A stretch of DNA of 64,000 nucleotides from Todiramphus chloris collaris (taxonomy: Eukaryota; Chordata; Aves; Coraciiformes; Alcedinidae). This document shows positions 27,201 to 40,818 of this stretch, one piece after another. The position numbers and the translations under genes were made by a program. The DNA is taken from positions 2,278,971 through 2,342,970 of the forward strand of contig JANVCC010000025.1 in the NCBI GenBank assembly GCA_025345505.1. The letters run 5' to 3'. Numbering within the stretch: position 1 is the stretch's first letter; every line of letters starts with the position of its first letter. Below the pieces are notes generated by a model. It had not been told where the DNA came from, searched no databases, and saw only the letters and a list, made by a program, of their open reading frames with translations.

Positions 27201-28080
27201 TCAATGCCAAGTTCTATTACCTCTAAAGAAAACAATCCCCCAAGGTCTCTTGCCGAAGTATGATTTATAGAACATGCCAGAGAGCAAACCAAAGGGACAG
27301 CTCTGATAGATGCAGAAAACCACAGCCTGCAAAACAAAGGGTGCTGCTGGCATGGAGCTAACAGCCTGCAGAAATGGCTTCTGGGGAAGCAAAATGCAGG
27401 ACTGTGTCACTTATTAGCATCCTCATGAGGTCAGGACGGCTGTTAAATCTTCTAACGTTTCTCCTACTATGTACAATGATCACCCATCTTACACCTTGAA
27501 TGCTTGCTGGAAATGGGTACTTTACACAAGATACTTTTCACCTGGCCCTGCAGCTCCACTGATGCCCTCACAGACAGCTTCAAAGCAAGTCACAGCTGCT
27601 TCTTGGAGTTCCTCTTTTTATGGCTCTAGCTCGAGGCAGCAATAGACCATTCTGGTTATCTCGCTAAAGTTTCTTTTTAGATATTATTACAAGCATATAG
27701 GACAACATTTTCTATTTTTTTTCCTGCGAATCCAGGAAATTCAAATGAAGTCAGTGGAGGAATACAGCCATCATCTCAAAGCGCTCTGTTCCCTAAATAT
27801 AATGCTCAAATTACTACTGCAAGTTACCTATAGGTGATATTCCACCAGAAGACAGAGAGATTTACAATACATTAAATATACTTCATATAAGAGAAAGATT
27901 CCCAGTGATGATACAGCATTTATAACAACAGCTACTAGAAATGAAAAAAAAAAAAATTCCCAGTAACCTAATTCATGGTGTGACAGTCAGTAATTAGCCA
28001 ATTTCATGGCTAGGCAGAGACACTACTAACTTTCGACCCAGTAAGCTAACAGCTGTGAAAGAATGTTTTCATTGAAAAAG
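24211..28080. other. Unique AT-rich non-coding sequence
   Basis: No gene was recognised. A 110-codon plus-strand frame at 26695-27027 has no known domain. A T/G patch lies at about 26352-26372, and an A13-type run at about 27944-27956. Confidence 0.55.
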
Positions 28081-28163
28081 AAATATAAAAAAATAAAAAA
28101 AGCACCTCAAACAAAAAGTAAATAAATAATAATAATAAAAGTAAAAAAACCACCTCAAACAAA
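28081..28163 (+). repeat. A-rich patch with duplicated 13-mer
   Basis: This is an A-rich low-complexity segment with TAA repeats at about 28118-28138. The 13-mer CACCTCAAACAAA occurs twice, at 28103-28115 and 28151-28163, 48 bases apart. Each copy is preceded by an A run, which suggests an imperfect tandem duplication. Confidence 0.8.
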
Positions 28164-30570
28164 CAGAACCCACCACAAAAAATAAGACTGGACATGTTGC
28201 TTATAAAATGTTTATACCCAGTTTACCAATTTGTGCAGTAATGATGCTTAAAGTATGTTCCTCCTGAATGGCTTTGAGGTGCTAAATGCAAACTAAGAAT
28301 TAGAGAACTTGAAAACAGAGAGCAGATAACTGCTACCAAAAAAAATAGCTGGCCTCAGCATATTGCGCACACCCAGTGAAATCCATATGGCCATGGCTAT
28401 TTTCAGCCATCTCCATAAACTCTATTTTGTTCTACCTTCCGAGCTTCTACATTCATGTTTTCAGTTAAACTTCCTGCTACTGTTTGTGTTTCATAGCATA
28501 AAACTGGGCCGCATTAAAGCGGGAAATGAAGCAAACGAGCAGCTTGGCAGCCAAGACCCCTGGTACAATCTGAGCACACAGAGATCCTGGAAAAGCCATA
28601 AAGGAGCGAGTGCAAGATTATGGCTGGGGACAGAGGGCATGAGAGGGGGACTGTATTTCAAGAGTTCTTGTGCATGCCATGACTTTTGACATTCTATGAT
28701 CAGGTCAGCTTCCTGCACTGGAAACCTTACTTTCTCAAATTTCCTCTTAGCGCTCAGAAAACCCATTTGTTTTACTATTTTATGAACTAAAATAATAGTT
28801 TTGTCAAACACTGTAAATAGAAAAACTTGGTTTCATTATTAAAAAATATACAAACAGTTGTTTTTCTGCTGATTTTCTCCTGTTAGTTTCTATAATGGAA
28901 AAAGTTAACCACAGAGTACTTGAAATATTTTTAAAGTCCAGAAAACCCCAGTCCTTCACACAAAAAGTCTTGTGACCGCCATATGATTGGAGTGTTGGAG
29001 TTTACAAAGACCCTAAGTAATCTTTTCTGGTCTCTTTATAGTGTCTGCATCACAGCTCCACAGAAATGTGTGGAGAGATATATTAAAATACATACATACA
29101 AAAAATGCAAAATACAAAAAGTATTAGAAATTTCTGAGATAGAAAATGTTAAGAACAGAGAGAGCACAGAAAACCCTACAGCTGACACTTGCAAACTATG
29201 ACAGCATTAAGAGCATTATGTGCTTCACTTACAAGGTTGAATATAACACTTATGTGGTTGGGAGGGTTGTAATCCCACTCGCTGCCTCAACAGGGAGCAC
29301 TTACCATGCCATGAAAACCTAGCGGAGAAATAAAAGAATACGATATGACCCCTTTTTTTTTTTTGCCCAAGAAACCCGACTCTCAGTGGATGACCAGCTA
29401 TAACAAGCTCTGTAAAGAAAAGAAGTTGAGATTAGATCTCCTCAAGGTGTCTGTTCTGATGGAGCTGGGTGGAAACTCCTGCTGCTGCCCGATGAGAAAT
29501 GGGAATTGGAAATGTATTTCCTCTTGTAAACACAGGCAAAATGGAAGATACACTGTCATGGAAGATGATACAGTCCTCTGAAGCCCAATAATATCATCAA
29601 AATAAGAACAAGTTGTTTCAAGAGCAAGTTTTCTTAGACAATATGCAAATCATCAGCAGGACATGAACTTTCTCAGGTGAAAGGGAACTGAGAACTGGTG
29701 ATTTTCTCATGATCTTTTTCTAAATTCATAGTACCCACAGCCAGTGAGAGGTTCAATCTGGAATCTCCTATCTGGCAATTTTTTGACATCAAAAAGCACA
29801 GTCAGATTACAAGTGAGGAGACTTGTACAGTTTAAGGGGATATGAAACTGGAATTCTTGAAATGAAACTCTAAGTCTCATGCTCAATTTGCATGACTGAA
29901 AACATGTTTAATTTGACATCTGAAGGGTGTTGGTGATAGAACAGAAACCTGGAGACAGGAGAAACTAACCTCTCTCTCCCTCTTTATGTCTTTCCTGAAG
30001 AAGCTTCTATCCCTGCATGGCTTCTTGGCTTCAAAACCCCTCTATGGCTGCAAAGAAAAATCTCAAAACTTGTCATGTTAACACTACAATCCAATTTCCT
30101 TTTCTGGAAATTGGACCCTGGACTCCTGATTTGATATACATGTATACTGATTTACCAATGTCTGCATTGCCAGCTAGAACATTACAATTTGCCTATATAA
30201 GGAACTCAATTAGGACACCTAAGTGCATGAAGTTTAACACGCTAAATAGCTCAGTGCTCCAAGATGATGTAAAGCTTTTGAGGGCAATTTGTAGCAAATG
30301 GCCACATGCCAAACATACTGCTGTGCAACAACTTTGCTGACATCCTCTATTTCTCTGCCAGCATCCTGCAGCAAATCCTGCAGGAAACTGGCAGATCCAC
30401 TCAAGGAATGGTGCTGACATAATTGATATCTGCTTGGAATCTGACTCGTTTCAGGTCTGTATTATTTGAATATAAGATAGAGGTGTTTTGACAAAAAGTC
30501 CAGCACATGCTCACCTACCAGCAGGCACTATTCTGAAACCAGACTCTCCTCCATGGACATGAAAGACAAA
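28164..30570. other. Unique non-coding sequence
   Basis: No gene was recognised. A modestly GC-richer stretch at 28500-28680 is open on both strands (108 and 106 codons) without any known domain. Nothing else is visible. Confidence 0.5.
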
Positions 30571-30785
30571 GTTGTTGGAACAGGTCCAGAGGAAGCCACA
30601 AAAATTCTGCGAGGGCTGGAACCCCTCTGCTGGGAGGCCAGGCTGAGAGAGATAGTGGTGTTCAGCCTGAAGAAGAGAAGGCTCCAGGGAAACCTTATTG
30701 GGGCCCTTCAGGACTTCAGGGGTTGGACTAGATGACCTTTAAAGGTCCCTTCCAATGCAAAATGTTCTATGATTATATTCTATTC
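30571..30785 (+). mobile_element. CR1 LINE fragment with internal deletion
   Basis: This is a plus-strand CR1 remnant. The first part matches the reverse-transcriptase C-terminal region: 'GGAACAGGTCCAGAGGAAGCC' is followed by 'GGGCTGGAACCCCTCTGC', 'AGGCTGAGAGAGATAG' and 'TTCAGCCTGAAGAAGAGAAGG'. The translated piece reads RLREIVVFSLKKRRLQGNLI. At about 30705-30720 it jumps directly to the 3' untranslated end ('GGTTGGACTAGATGACC', 'TTTAAAGGTCCCTTCCAATG', 'TTCTATGATT'). The segment normally lying between these parts, which encodes the LNIRKNFFT-like and WNRLPREVV-like region, is absent. The copy is therefore both 5'-truncated and internally deleted. The tail 'TTCTATGATTATATTCTATTC' shows degenerate end repeats. 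Confidence 0.92.
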
Positions 30786-33700
30786 TTTTCCAGTCAGCTC
30801 CTGAGGCAGTCAGGACCAAAATTGCAGTGCTTATATAGGAAGACACTCACATCATGAGGCTCACATGCTGGATGAAACAGAGAAGTTTCTATATTTTGGC
30901 CACTGAACATGATCTACTTTAAGACTATATTAAATATAAGAAAGATTTTGAGAGAGATGAATGGATGGAATGGGCAACAAGTCCGAGCAGCACTAGTGCA
31001 ATTCAAAATGTGCAAGAGCAGCTAAAATTGCTTTCCAAATTAATGACATAAATAGAAAACAGTGATTAAGATAAAGGTTTCCATTCCAGTTCCTCAAGCA
31101 GGGTTACCATATTCCCTGAATTATCTTAAGTACCTTCTAAAGAGGAAGCATCAATGCTACTATGACTTTCGTAGCATGTGGAGTATAGGATATGTAGCAT
31201 GTGCAAGTACATGGTGTGTGTAATATTGGAAGGAGAACTCAGGAGAAACAGAAGCCTATGCTACAAAATATATGGCAAGCGTATGGCTTATAAATAGATG
31301 TAAAAATATTTGCCATAGTTTTCAGATGTAGAACATTCTGTAGATAGAATTCAGAAAGGTCAATCCTAGCTTTAAGAAACTTCATTATAAACAGCTCATT
31401 TAAAAAACCCAAATGATAACATGAAATTATATTACAGATATTGTCTTACATAGTTCTCAGCAGAACTGGAGGACCCAGATCATCTGCTCAAAGTGCCAAG
31501 GACAACCACTTGACTTCAGCAAATGTAAATAAAGACGTGCCATAAAGACAAACCCACTGCAGTTCAGTGGATCTGCTGTTAACATGAAACCTGTTTTGTT
31601 TCCAAGCACCTGGTTGACGCAGCTTTATGACTGAGATAAAACAGTATTTATTAATGAGTCCTCACCACTGATGTGATTGTTGATTCTTCTTGATATTTAT
31701 TAACATGATTAAAAAAACATTGTTTTTTTATCTAAGCACTTCATGTGGGTTGTGCCAAGTTTAACAGTTGCCAGTTGTAAACCAGCAGAATACTTACAGC
31801 AGGCTCTAACAGCAGCCGCAGCTTATGGAGACCGCCCCTGGCAAGCTGTTGAAGTTTCTCCTTGAATGGGTCTTAGCTAAACTGTAATGCATAATATAAT
31901 ACCTTCCGTGCAAAGCAATCTGAGTTTAGGGGTTTTTCTCTTCTATTGTAGATTTTGGGTTATTTCAACACAGTGTTTAAATTCCCTCTACTGAATTTTT
32001 ACAAAAATCTGAAAAACAAAATATCAATCTGAAAGATTAAGAAAATATAAAATATACTCTGTTTCAATGGTTATTTTAAATCAGTTTTATGCAGGCTACT
32101 AAATCAAAAGTCAAAAATTGAAGTAGAATTAAATGAAAGCTAAAATATCTGCAGTCGAAGCCTATGGATTGCTTTAAGAACAACTTTCTTTTATTTGTAA
32201 CAATGATTTTTAAGCTGCTAAATAGTCTGAGTAAATAAAGATGCAAATGAAAGGCACCAGACTGAGGCCCAACCCAACAGCAGCTTTCCATGGTCTCAGT
32301 GCCGGTGGAACAGGCCCTGGATCACATCCACATAACCTCTGGAAGGATTTTTCTCTAAAAGCTGTGTGCCCTCCATACCACAAGTGATTTTGGTGAGAGG
32401 TTGACATTCTTCTCCTAGGGGACTCCATCCTTCACCATTTCAGATTCCACACGCTGGTACATTAAAAGAGCACTAGTGAAGCGTCACACCACATCAGACA
32501 TCATCCACTTAGTCAAGAAGACTGTTTGCTTTAAGAGATTATTCAGGAAAGTAGATATAAACCCAGGCAAATGCATTCTTACGGATTGCAGCCTTAAACA
32601 AAAGCAGCTTTTTGAGATAAAATTCAGATGCACACAATGGTGTTAAAAACACAGCTATTGATCCACCATGACTTTGTGAGAGATACATTCTCTGGGTTTT
32701 TAAGACTTGTCTGATAACTCAGTGAATAAATCCTCAAGGCTTTTCCTGAGAAACACTTATTTTTTCTGTATATATATTTCTACTCAGCTTTTTTTCCTTC
32801 TTCATGCCATTACTGCTCTTAAAGACCTCATATGATAAGGCCTCACACTACGAGAATTTAAACAAACCTGTGCAAGACTCTCATTGATAATCTGAGCTGT
32901 GAATGCGTCTTCATTTCTCCCTTTCATATGAGTTCTATATCACAGTCATTTAATGATACCTAAAGCCATATTAAACAATACTAATATATAGCAAAGCCCA
33001 CAGCATTGCAAGAGCACGGATCTTGGAGGGGGCGGAGAATAAAAAAGTCAGTGATACAAATCCCACCACTTGCAAAGAAGCAACTCTCTCTGAGTGACGT
33101 TAGAGCTGCTGGTTGTACAATAGTCCCTGACAGCATGTGAAAGTACCTGATGGTTTCTTGGTAAATCTTACAGCAAACTTTTATCAAGATCAGCAAGGAA
33201 AGTGAACCAGGAGCAGAGTCTGTCATGTTCACAAAAACTTTGCTTGGTTTATTACAACTGTTTTAGTTTTCCAGTTCCCTAGAGCATGGAAGAGAGTGGT
33301 TTTCATGTTGCATCTGTCACCATGAATTACAGACGTTCTTCAATGTAAATGTTTCACAGCCATTCACTCAATTGGTCAAATGGATGTTTTGACCATCTGG
33401 CCTTTTCTTCCAAGCTTTAGCCACTTTCCTCTCACCTAGGGACCACGCAACCCGGTTATCTGACCAGTATCTTACTTTCCTGATTTAGATACAAACTGCA
33501 ATGGTTCTGCAGCAATCTGATTCTAGTAGCCAAAATTATATGTTAAAGTAATTCAAAGTACTCAAGAGTGAGTCCAGATCAGAATTATTATTGTTTTGAT
33601 TGTACCTTTCAGTTTTCTGACTTCCTTTCTTATGTAGATATTTATCTTTCTGCATCTCTTAATCCGAGGAGAGCTTCTAGTTATTATCCATTTAATCATA

Positions 33701-36700
33701 TTGGAATGGGGAAAAGGTGAGTAGGAGGAATGGAAGAAAAGGAGAAAACCCCAAACTACTTGGTACTGGAGAAAATCTGGACAAGTAGGAGGCTGGTGAG
33801 ACCAGCAAGGGTTTGATAAAAGCTCTTGAGCAGTGAAGCTGCTTACAAGAAAAGGACATATTGCTGTTCTAAAATAAACAACAAACCAAATAAAAAATGA
33901 CACAGCAAAAAAAAAAAACCAAAAAAAAGACCTTGTTAGATGAAAATATTTTTATATTCCCAGCTGAGGGACCAAATTCTTTGGCGATACTACCTACAAA
34001 GTTCCTCTATAGAAACTGGTTGACAAAATCTCTAAGAGGGACCTTCATGAGACCCTAAGGAAGTCATCTGAGTAAGTGAAAACTTCACCACAAAGAACAC
34101 TGCAAAGATGGAAAGAACTGTCTGCCCAGGATCCCCTGGGTAAGGACACTAAGGAGCTTCAACCACATGCTCACCTGAGTTTTTTATGAAGTCTCCTATG
34201 GGCTCACTCAGTGTCTTTCAAGACCAGAGATTTACAGCTACTTCCTAAGACTGCTTTTTCTCTGCAGTTCAGGTGCAGCCTCTGATCAGAAAAGGTCTCA
34301 GCATGTGGCTTCTTTGGGTGCACATTTGTGCCAGCATGTGTGAGAAAAAAGATGAACCATAAGGCAGATCTTTAGCTGATGCTTTAGCACACAGTCCTGT
34401 CTTTCAGGCTAGAGCAGTAAAGGTGTTTTCAGAACAGCTTCTTAGCAACGACTTATCTCTTTCATGATCCCATAGAACAAAGCAAGTGCATTAAAAAAAA
34501 CTACCAGAAAAATACAAAAGCAAGAAAGGAAAAATATCATCTCAAGCTAAAAGGTGTTATTCAGGGATTACACTGAGCAGAGATTGTAAAGAAGAGTCAG
34601 TGGGCCACAAAAAAAAAAAAAAAAAGACAGTGAAGTAGTTTCTTTCAAGTTTTTAAATGGTCATCAAAATGGTGGAGGCATAAAACACAAACACATTGCA
34701 GTCAGCAATGAGAGAAGAGCATTGCACACATAGGATCAGGGAGCTATTTCTGAGACAAGAAAATATTTTTATTTTTTCCTGCACAGAACATTTGTTTCTT
34801 AATTTTCCAGGCTTTCTTCTATTCCAAGCCAAGGAATCAGCTGCTTAATCCAGCTGTAATGTTTTTATAATATCCCATCATCCATATTTATAGAGCTAGG
34901 AAATGCCTTCCCCTTCCTCTAAAAAAAAAAAACCAAAAAAAAACCAAAGTAAAACTAAAAATGTGAGAAAATAAGACTCTGCAGGTGTGTAAGAAAAAAG
35001 ACTTTGAAATTTTTCTATTTAAAAGAGTAACGACAAGATAATAGCAGCTGTACATGGGTAACACCATGCTCACCAGCTCCCCTCATTCCCTCCAGGATGA
35101 CCCAGAGGAAGTTTTTTTCAGATGGAAGGGTCTGGAAACCCACAAATGTTTAGCACCCCAGAGCTCTCAAATTGTTCCAGTACACACCTATTCATAAACA
35201 TGGTCACACACTTGCTGCGGAGCACAACAGCACATGGCAGGGAGAGGTGGGGCTTCCTAGACCTCTTAGTTTTGCCAGGTGAAGAGCCTAAATAATTGTA
35301 TGGGGATACTCTGCTGCATCCTGTTCAGCTGTATCTGGGCTCTGATAAGACCTATTGTTCCTGAAGGAACTTTACCAATTTCATTATTATACTTCAGTAA
35401 GATTTTTTTCTTTGACTGCACAAGTATTTTATTGTTTCCTTTGAACATGGCACTTTCCCTTTCAAGAGTTACTTGGGAATGCACATAACAATTCCTGCTA
35501 ACACATGCTATTAAAGCTGGTGGAGAGTTTTAGGCTGGCAGGCAATCAGAGCCTGTGCGGCAATCTGCTCAGATGGAAGAGAGGCCAGCAGCATTGCATG
35601 CATGAAGGCAGCAGAAGTAGGACACTGATGCTGGAGACAGGAATTTTCTAGTTCTCCTCCCAGGATGGAAGAGCAATGCACAAACCTCTCAACTGGGCTG
35701 GAGGCACTCACACTGCCATTCAGCCCTTGAAGTCTGACTGTGCTGTTGTGTCTAATTGGTCAAATGGGAGATTAGAGACCATAGGGAAAGGAATAGACAC
35801 ACAAGCCTGGAAGACAGGCAAAGTAAAATGGATGTTTCAACCTCTCCACAATCTCCTTTACTTCTACCTAAAAAAGTTTAAACATTTTGGTAAGAATCTC
35901 CCAGGGAATATCTGCAAGTCAAGTGACACGTTAGTATCCCATCTTTGTTCTACGTGTCCATGAACAAACTGTACCCAGCTCCCAGAGAAGTTTTTGTGCA
36001 AATATTTCAATATAATCTATTTATCAGATGCTGTCACTTTCCATTTGCAAGTTTCCCAGGAACAGACCTTTCCTTATGTTTTCTTTAACTTCAAAACAAA
36101 CTAGAACATTGTTTAAGGATTTCTAGCTCAGAAATTTACTTGAACAAATAAAGAACAGAAGACATTTCTGAGATTTGATGGTTTTGAGCTGAGAAGATGA
36201 CTTTCTGGAATTATTCTATAAAATGCCAGTCATCATCCCATCATTTACTACAATATTTGTGGAAAGTAAACACAGAAAAGCGAGTGGCAGAAGAAAAGTG
36301 CATTTATCGGGAGATTGAGCTACAAATTCAGAATTCCTTCAGCAAGCTCTGGCACAAGCATTGCATCCTGAAGCTGGCAGGGACTCTGATAAACCCCTTT
36401 AGCAGTGCTTATCTCCATCCTGGGTGAGGAAGTGGTTCATGCAGATAGCAACCATGTTGCTTGTGCCGATTCTGCACCACATGACCAACCCTCTTACACA
36501 GAAAATGGACAGTTTAAAGGACAGCAAAGAAAGAAAGAATAAATTCAGTACTCAAGACATATGAAATATTAAAAAGTTATTTTTTTTTGTATGTTCATCA
36601 AGTGTACCAATTCCTTTAGCTATGCATTAATGAACTTTGGGCATGCCTAAACAAAGCTGGTTCCAAAAGAACGCAGCTTAGTGGAAATGGGGTTGTTACG

Positions 36701-37008
36701 AGTCTGTCCACCAGGACACTGCTGTGCAGTGATGCAGTGCCTGATACACATAGGGAAATATTAAGCTGTTTCAGTAACAGACCAGGAAGCTGTATGAAAT
36801 GTATCTAGGCCACTGCAGGGGCTGAAGGCTTCTCTCCACCTTGATCATTAAGTCCTAGTCTCTACCTCACAAAAGAGACTGAAGAAGCGAAGAGTTTTGA
36901 GCACAGATGAAATACCAGTCAAGGTAGAAGAGAGGAGTAAAGGAAGGAAGATGAAGGGAATATGAAGCACTCCAGAGAAGTAGAGAACAGAGAATACAGT
37001 GTACTATA
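30786..37008. other. Unique AT-rich non-coding sequence with A-runs
   Basis: Over 6 kb no gene or transposon was recognised. Poly-A tracts occur at about 33907-33928 (A runs split by CC), 34609-34625 (A17) and 34921-34943 (A12, CC, A9). Open frames at 35266-35488 run on both strands and match no family I know. Confidence 0.55.
34609..34625 (+). repeat. A17 homopolymer
   Basis: Seventeen consecutive A occur with no recognisable retrotransposed sequence immediately upstream. CR1 elements do not end in poly-A, so this is simply an A tract unless a processed-transcript insertion can be shown by alignment. Confidence 0.85.
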
Positions 37009-37105
37009 TAGAATCATAGAACTGTTTATGTTGGAAAAGACCTTTAAGCCCATCAAGTCCGACCATTCACCCAGCACTGCCAGGTCACCATTAAACCAGG
37101 TCATA
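37009..37105 (-). mobile_element. CR1 LINE fragment, 3' tail only
   Basis: Read on the plus strand this is the reverse complement of a CR1 3' end: 'ATAGAATCATAGAACTG', 'TTATGTTGGAAAAGACC', 'TTTAAGCCCATCAAGTCCGACC', then 'CAGCACTGCCAGGTCACCATTAAACCAGG'. The element is on the minus strand and only the 3' untranslated tail is left, roughly 100 bases. The 'GTTGGAAAAGACCTTTAAG' form differs from the 60-kb copy ('GGTTGGAAGGGACCTCTGGAG'), indicating another subfamily. Open frames on both strands crossing it (36919-37281) are fortuitous. Confidence 0.9.
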
Positions 37106-40100
37106 CAGGCATACATGGAGCAAAAGGAAGGAAGATGTCCTTCTATCCATTTTTTTATTAAGAAAAGCAACCCCACAAAAATGAGTGCTGAGGAGCACAA
37201 AGTTGGCATGGACCTTGGTGCTGAAGGGTGGCAATGAGACCAAGAGGTCATGGTTTTACAGGCAGAGTTCATGGACACCATGAACAGAAGAGGCAGAGAA
37301 TGAACAACTTCCCTTTAATCTTGGGTAAAAGTTGAAGTAATGATATTGCAAAACATTAATTCTCTGCTGGGAATCAGAATACACGTATCGGTAATTATTC
37401 TCAACACTGTGAATTTCTCTGAGTTTCTGAAAGAAATATTTGTCTGCAACTAGAGAAGAGTGGCATGGTGCAAGGACCTGGTCAGCCCTTATGATAGTGC
37501 CTGTGCTACTTACACATAAAGTCCAGAAATAGGAACAAGAGTAAAAACTATCCCTGAAGCTGAAATGTTGAGGAAATTTTATAGTAGCAGTATTTTTAAA
37601 TAACATGCATCAAGCCCCGGCTTTTTGAAAATGACCTTTCAGAGACCTTGCTACCTATTACATATGCTTAGAAATGTTTGGGTTTTTTTTGGGGGGTGGG
37701 GGTGTACAATCTACATTAATAAACAAAACCTACGTTTTAATACAGACAAAAATTAAGAGCCTTTTGCCTTCCATGAATCATTCTCTGATCGCATTCTAGT
37801 TAGTTTTCAACCAAAAACTTGACTGCATTCATTCCTAGAATACACATATTGGAAATTTTTGGTCATTTTCTTTCAGTTGTACAACAGCAGCATTTTTATT
37901 CCCCTGTGAATTGAACAATGCATCTATATGTGTCCTCCCACTGCTTCAGATCTCTACTCCTGGTGGTGTAAGAGGTAGACTGGTGAAGGTTGTGTTCTTG
38001 TTTCTCCAATTTCATGTTAGATCTGACAGGAGAAATGACTATACACTTGTCATCCTTTTTCAGACATTTATTCCTTTTATCCCAAGGCCCAGATGACTTT
38101 CGTCAGATTATGCTTCTCCTACAGCTTTTATCTCCCTTTATAAAAGGCAGAAAGCTACACTGTACAGGAATGTGAAAAAATCCTGGAAAAGAACCTCTAA
38201 AATATCCTATCTTCCTTTGCTACTTTTATTCTTTATCTTCTGTTCTTTCTATTCTCTGCCATAGGGTTCCTCATAAAATATCTGGATGAAAAGTAAACAT
38301 TTCCAAATTAATTTCTCACACTGAAAAGTCCTTTTTCCTCAGATAACCCCAGGGCACTAATAGAATCTTTTTATATATTCCTGCTTGTCTTTCCTTCCAT
38401 CCATTAAATCTCTAGATCAAGGGTTCTTGGACTCAGCTTGTGCAATCTTATCATGCTGTTTTCTTAATTTAAATGCTTGTCTTCACTCCACAGAGTCTAA
38501 TACTTCATCTGTTCATTGCAAGACTCCTTAATTCACCAAGTTGATTAAACATTTAAAAAATATATATATTAAATATTCATAAGAATCAGTCCTGTGTCCC
38601 CCCTGCCCCGATTCTAGCCCTGGAGAAATATAAACAGTCAGTATGCTTGATTAGTGCTGTCGGAAAGGCATATTCCTCTCCGTCTCCCTACAACAGAAGA
38701 ATTTTCTTTAACTTTTCACTGGGTCACATCAAAATATTTGTTCACTTTTACACTCCTCTCATTTGTTGCAGTTTGATTTTCCTCACCCATCAGAAGCTTG
38801 AGTCACTGTTCAGAAGTCAGCCAGCCATGCTAATGTATATCTAAGGACTGGCTATAGGAATACACCGTTTTCTCTTTTAAAAAACTTGGCCTGATCTATC
38901 ACACAGATCAACAACTAATAGAATGGCAGTATCATAAACCAGTTATTTTTGGATGATGTCTCTTTCCCAAAAAATGGCTAATATGACTTATTCAAGGGAT
39001 GGAGAGTCACAGAAAGAAACACAAGGACTGCCTGGTCTGAGAAATGCCTTTGCACACACCACAGACAGAAGAGCACAGGACTAAACTGGGACAGCTTAGT
39101 GGACACCCAATTTCTCCCACTATGGGGTGTGGAAATGGTAGCCTGCAAAAGAGGGGAGAGCTGGGACCAGTGCCACGTCTTGAACTGCTGCAGTTGTGCA
39201 GAACTGCCGAAAGCTGACACTTGCCATCACTTAAAAACCACTGTCCTAAAAGGCATCTAAAGTTGCCCAGATACTGTGTGCCCACATTGGCTTTGGCTTC
39301 AGGTAAACTTTCAATTGATTAAAAAAACCACATTGCCTCATGTTCACATACTGTGAGGAAGAGATGGGAGAACTGAGGGAAGAGAGACAGCACCAAAACG
39401 GTCATTCAGACTCAGCAACCCCCACTGTTTGTTGTTTAATTTCAGCACTGTTATATTCAAGAAAATTTCAGTAAAATCAGTGGAGCTAAATTTAACTCTG
39501 TCACATTGCTAAAAGGTGCAACCTGAGGAGCATTTCTGAGAATGGATCAGGCAGGACTGACCTGCTCTCTGACGTAACCGAGCGCACAGTCAGATCAGAA
39601 GCGTGAAATACAGCTCCAACAGAAGGCAGACTCAGTTTTCTTTTCAATGAAAGAATATTTCCTTCCCAAGCTTTCAGCAGTGCTTTGTAAACCATGAGAT
39701 ATCTGACCTACTGTTCAGTTGCTATAATTCTGTTCAACAAATCTAAGTACAGTTTTGTGCTATTATGTTTTTTATTTTAGAGGTCTACAGTTCTGTATTT
39801 GGTTTTGGAACAAAACACAAATTAGACCACAAGCCATATAACCTCCCTCTAGGGAAGCAGCCTCATTTCCTAGGCAGAGGGAAAAGCAGTCAGCAGAGAA
39901 GAGCAATACTCCTGGACACTTCCAAGGCCCTGCAGGAGACACCATTCATGGCTGCAATATTCCTTTCATCCCAAGACTGACTCCCGCAATCCAGTCCGGT
40001 AACTTTAAATTCAACCTCACTAATTGAAAATACGGTTCGACCTTCCTCCCACATATTATACTTAAAGAGAGAAAAAGGGACCCTAAAAAAGACTGACTTA

Positions 40101-40818
40101 AGACAGAAAACTCTAGATCACTGTATCAGAGTTTCCATCTTGGTAGTTTTTTCTAATGAAAAGATTTATTTCCAGCAGTTTAAAAACATATTCTGCACTT
40201 CAAAATATTTTTTCCTCTTGGTTAAAAAAGACAATTACATCAGTTTAGGAAGTGGGACATAAAAGAGACAAAAAGACATAAGTCTCTTTATATTGATATT
40301 TCTTTTATTTTTGCTTTGAATTCCCAGTTCAAGTTGCCCTTTACAACTAGTAACAATCTCAAGCATCTGCTTTCCAGGATTTGTAGCCACATGCTACCTC
40401 ACCCTGCTGCTACAGTTTTTCTGAGCTATACACTAGCCAGGACCACTGTATACTACCACTTTACATTAATGGTAAAATTATTCAAAGTCCCCAGTGAGAG
40501 TCAAGCCCCTACTACCAAATACTGATGCTGTGCTTTAATAAGTACTGTATTAAAGCAGTGAGTGGCTTTTGATTATTTCCAGACTTGGAGGTATTTCCAC
40601 ACTGTAACTAGCACTGCACCACAAATACATAATTAATATTTCACTTCTGCTGCCACCTTCTCTCCTTTCTCCTGCTGCTGTAATTCCTTCCCAGCTCCTA
40701 TCCCACCCAGCTCCCTCCTATTCAGAGCCACCACCTGACAGAGGCAAGCTTTAAAAGCTGAGTTTGTCTTTATTTCCATCAAGAGCAATCACAGCTGCAA
40801 GTTTCAGTACCCACAGAG
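37106..40818. other. Unique AT-rich non-coding sequence
   Basis: No gene was recognised. A T8-G6-T-G5 tract lies at 37683-37702. Minus-strand frames at 37256-37606 (116 codons) and 39007-39285 match no family I know. Confidence 0.55.
37683..37702 (+). repeat. T8-G6-T-G5 tract
   Basis: A run of eight T leads into six G, one T and five G. This is a simple G/T-rich tract like others in the window, with too few separated G runs for a strict quadruplex. Confidence 0.85.

Noticed and set aside
36919..37281. Open frames on both strands (120 and 91 codons)
   Set aside because: Both cross the minus-strand CR1 tail at 37009-37105, so they are not genes.
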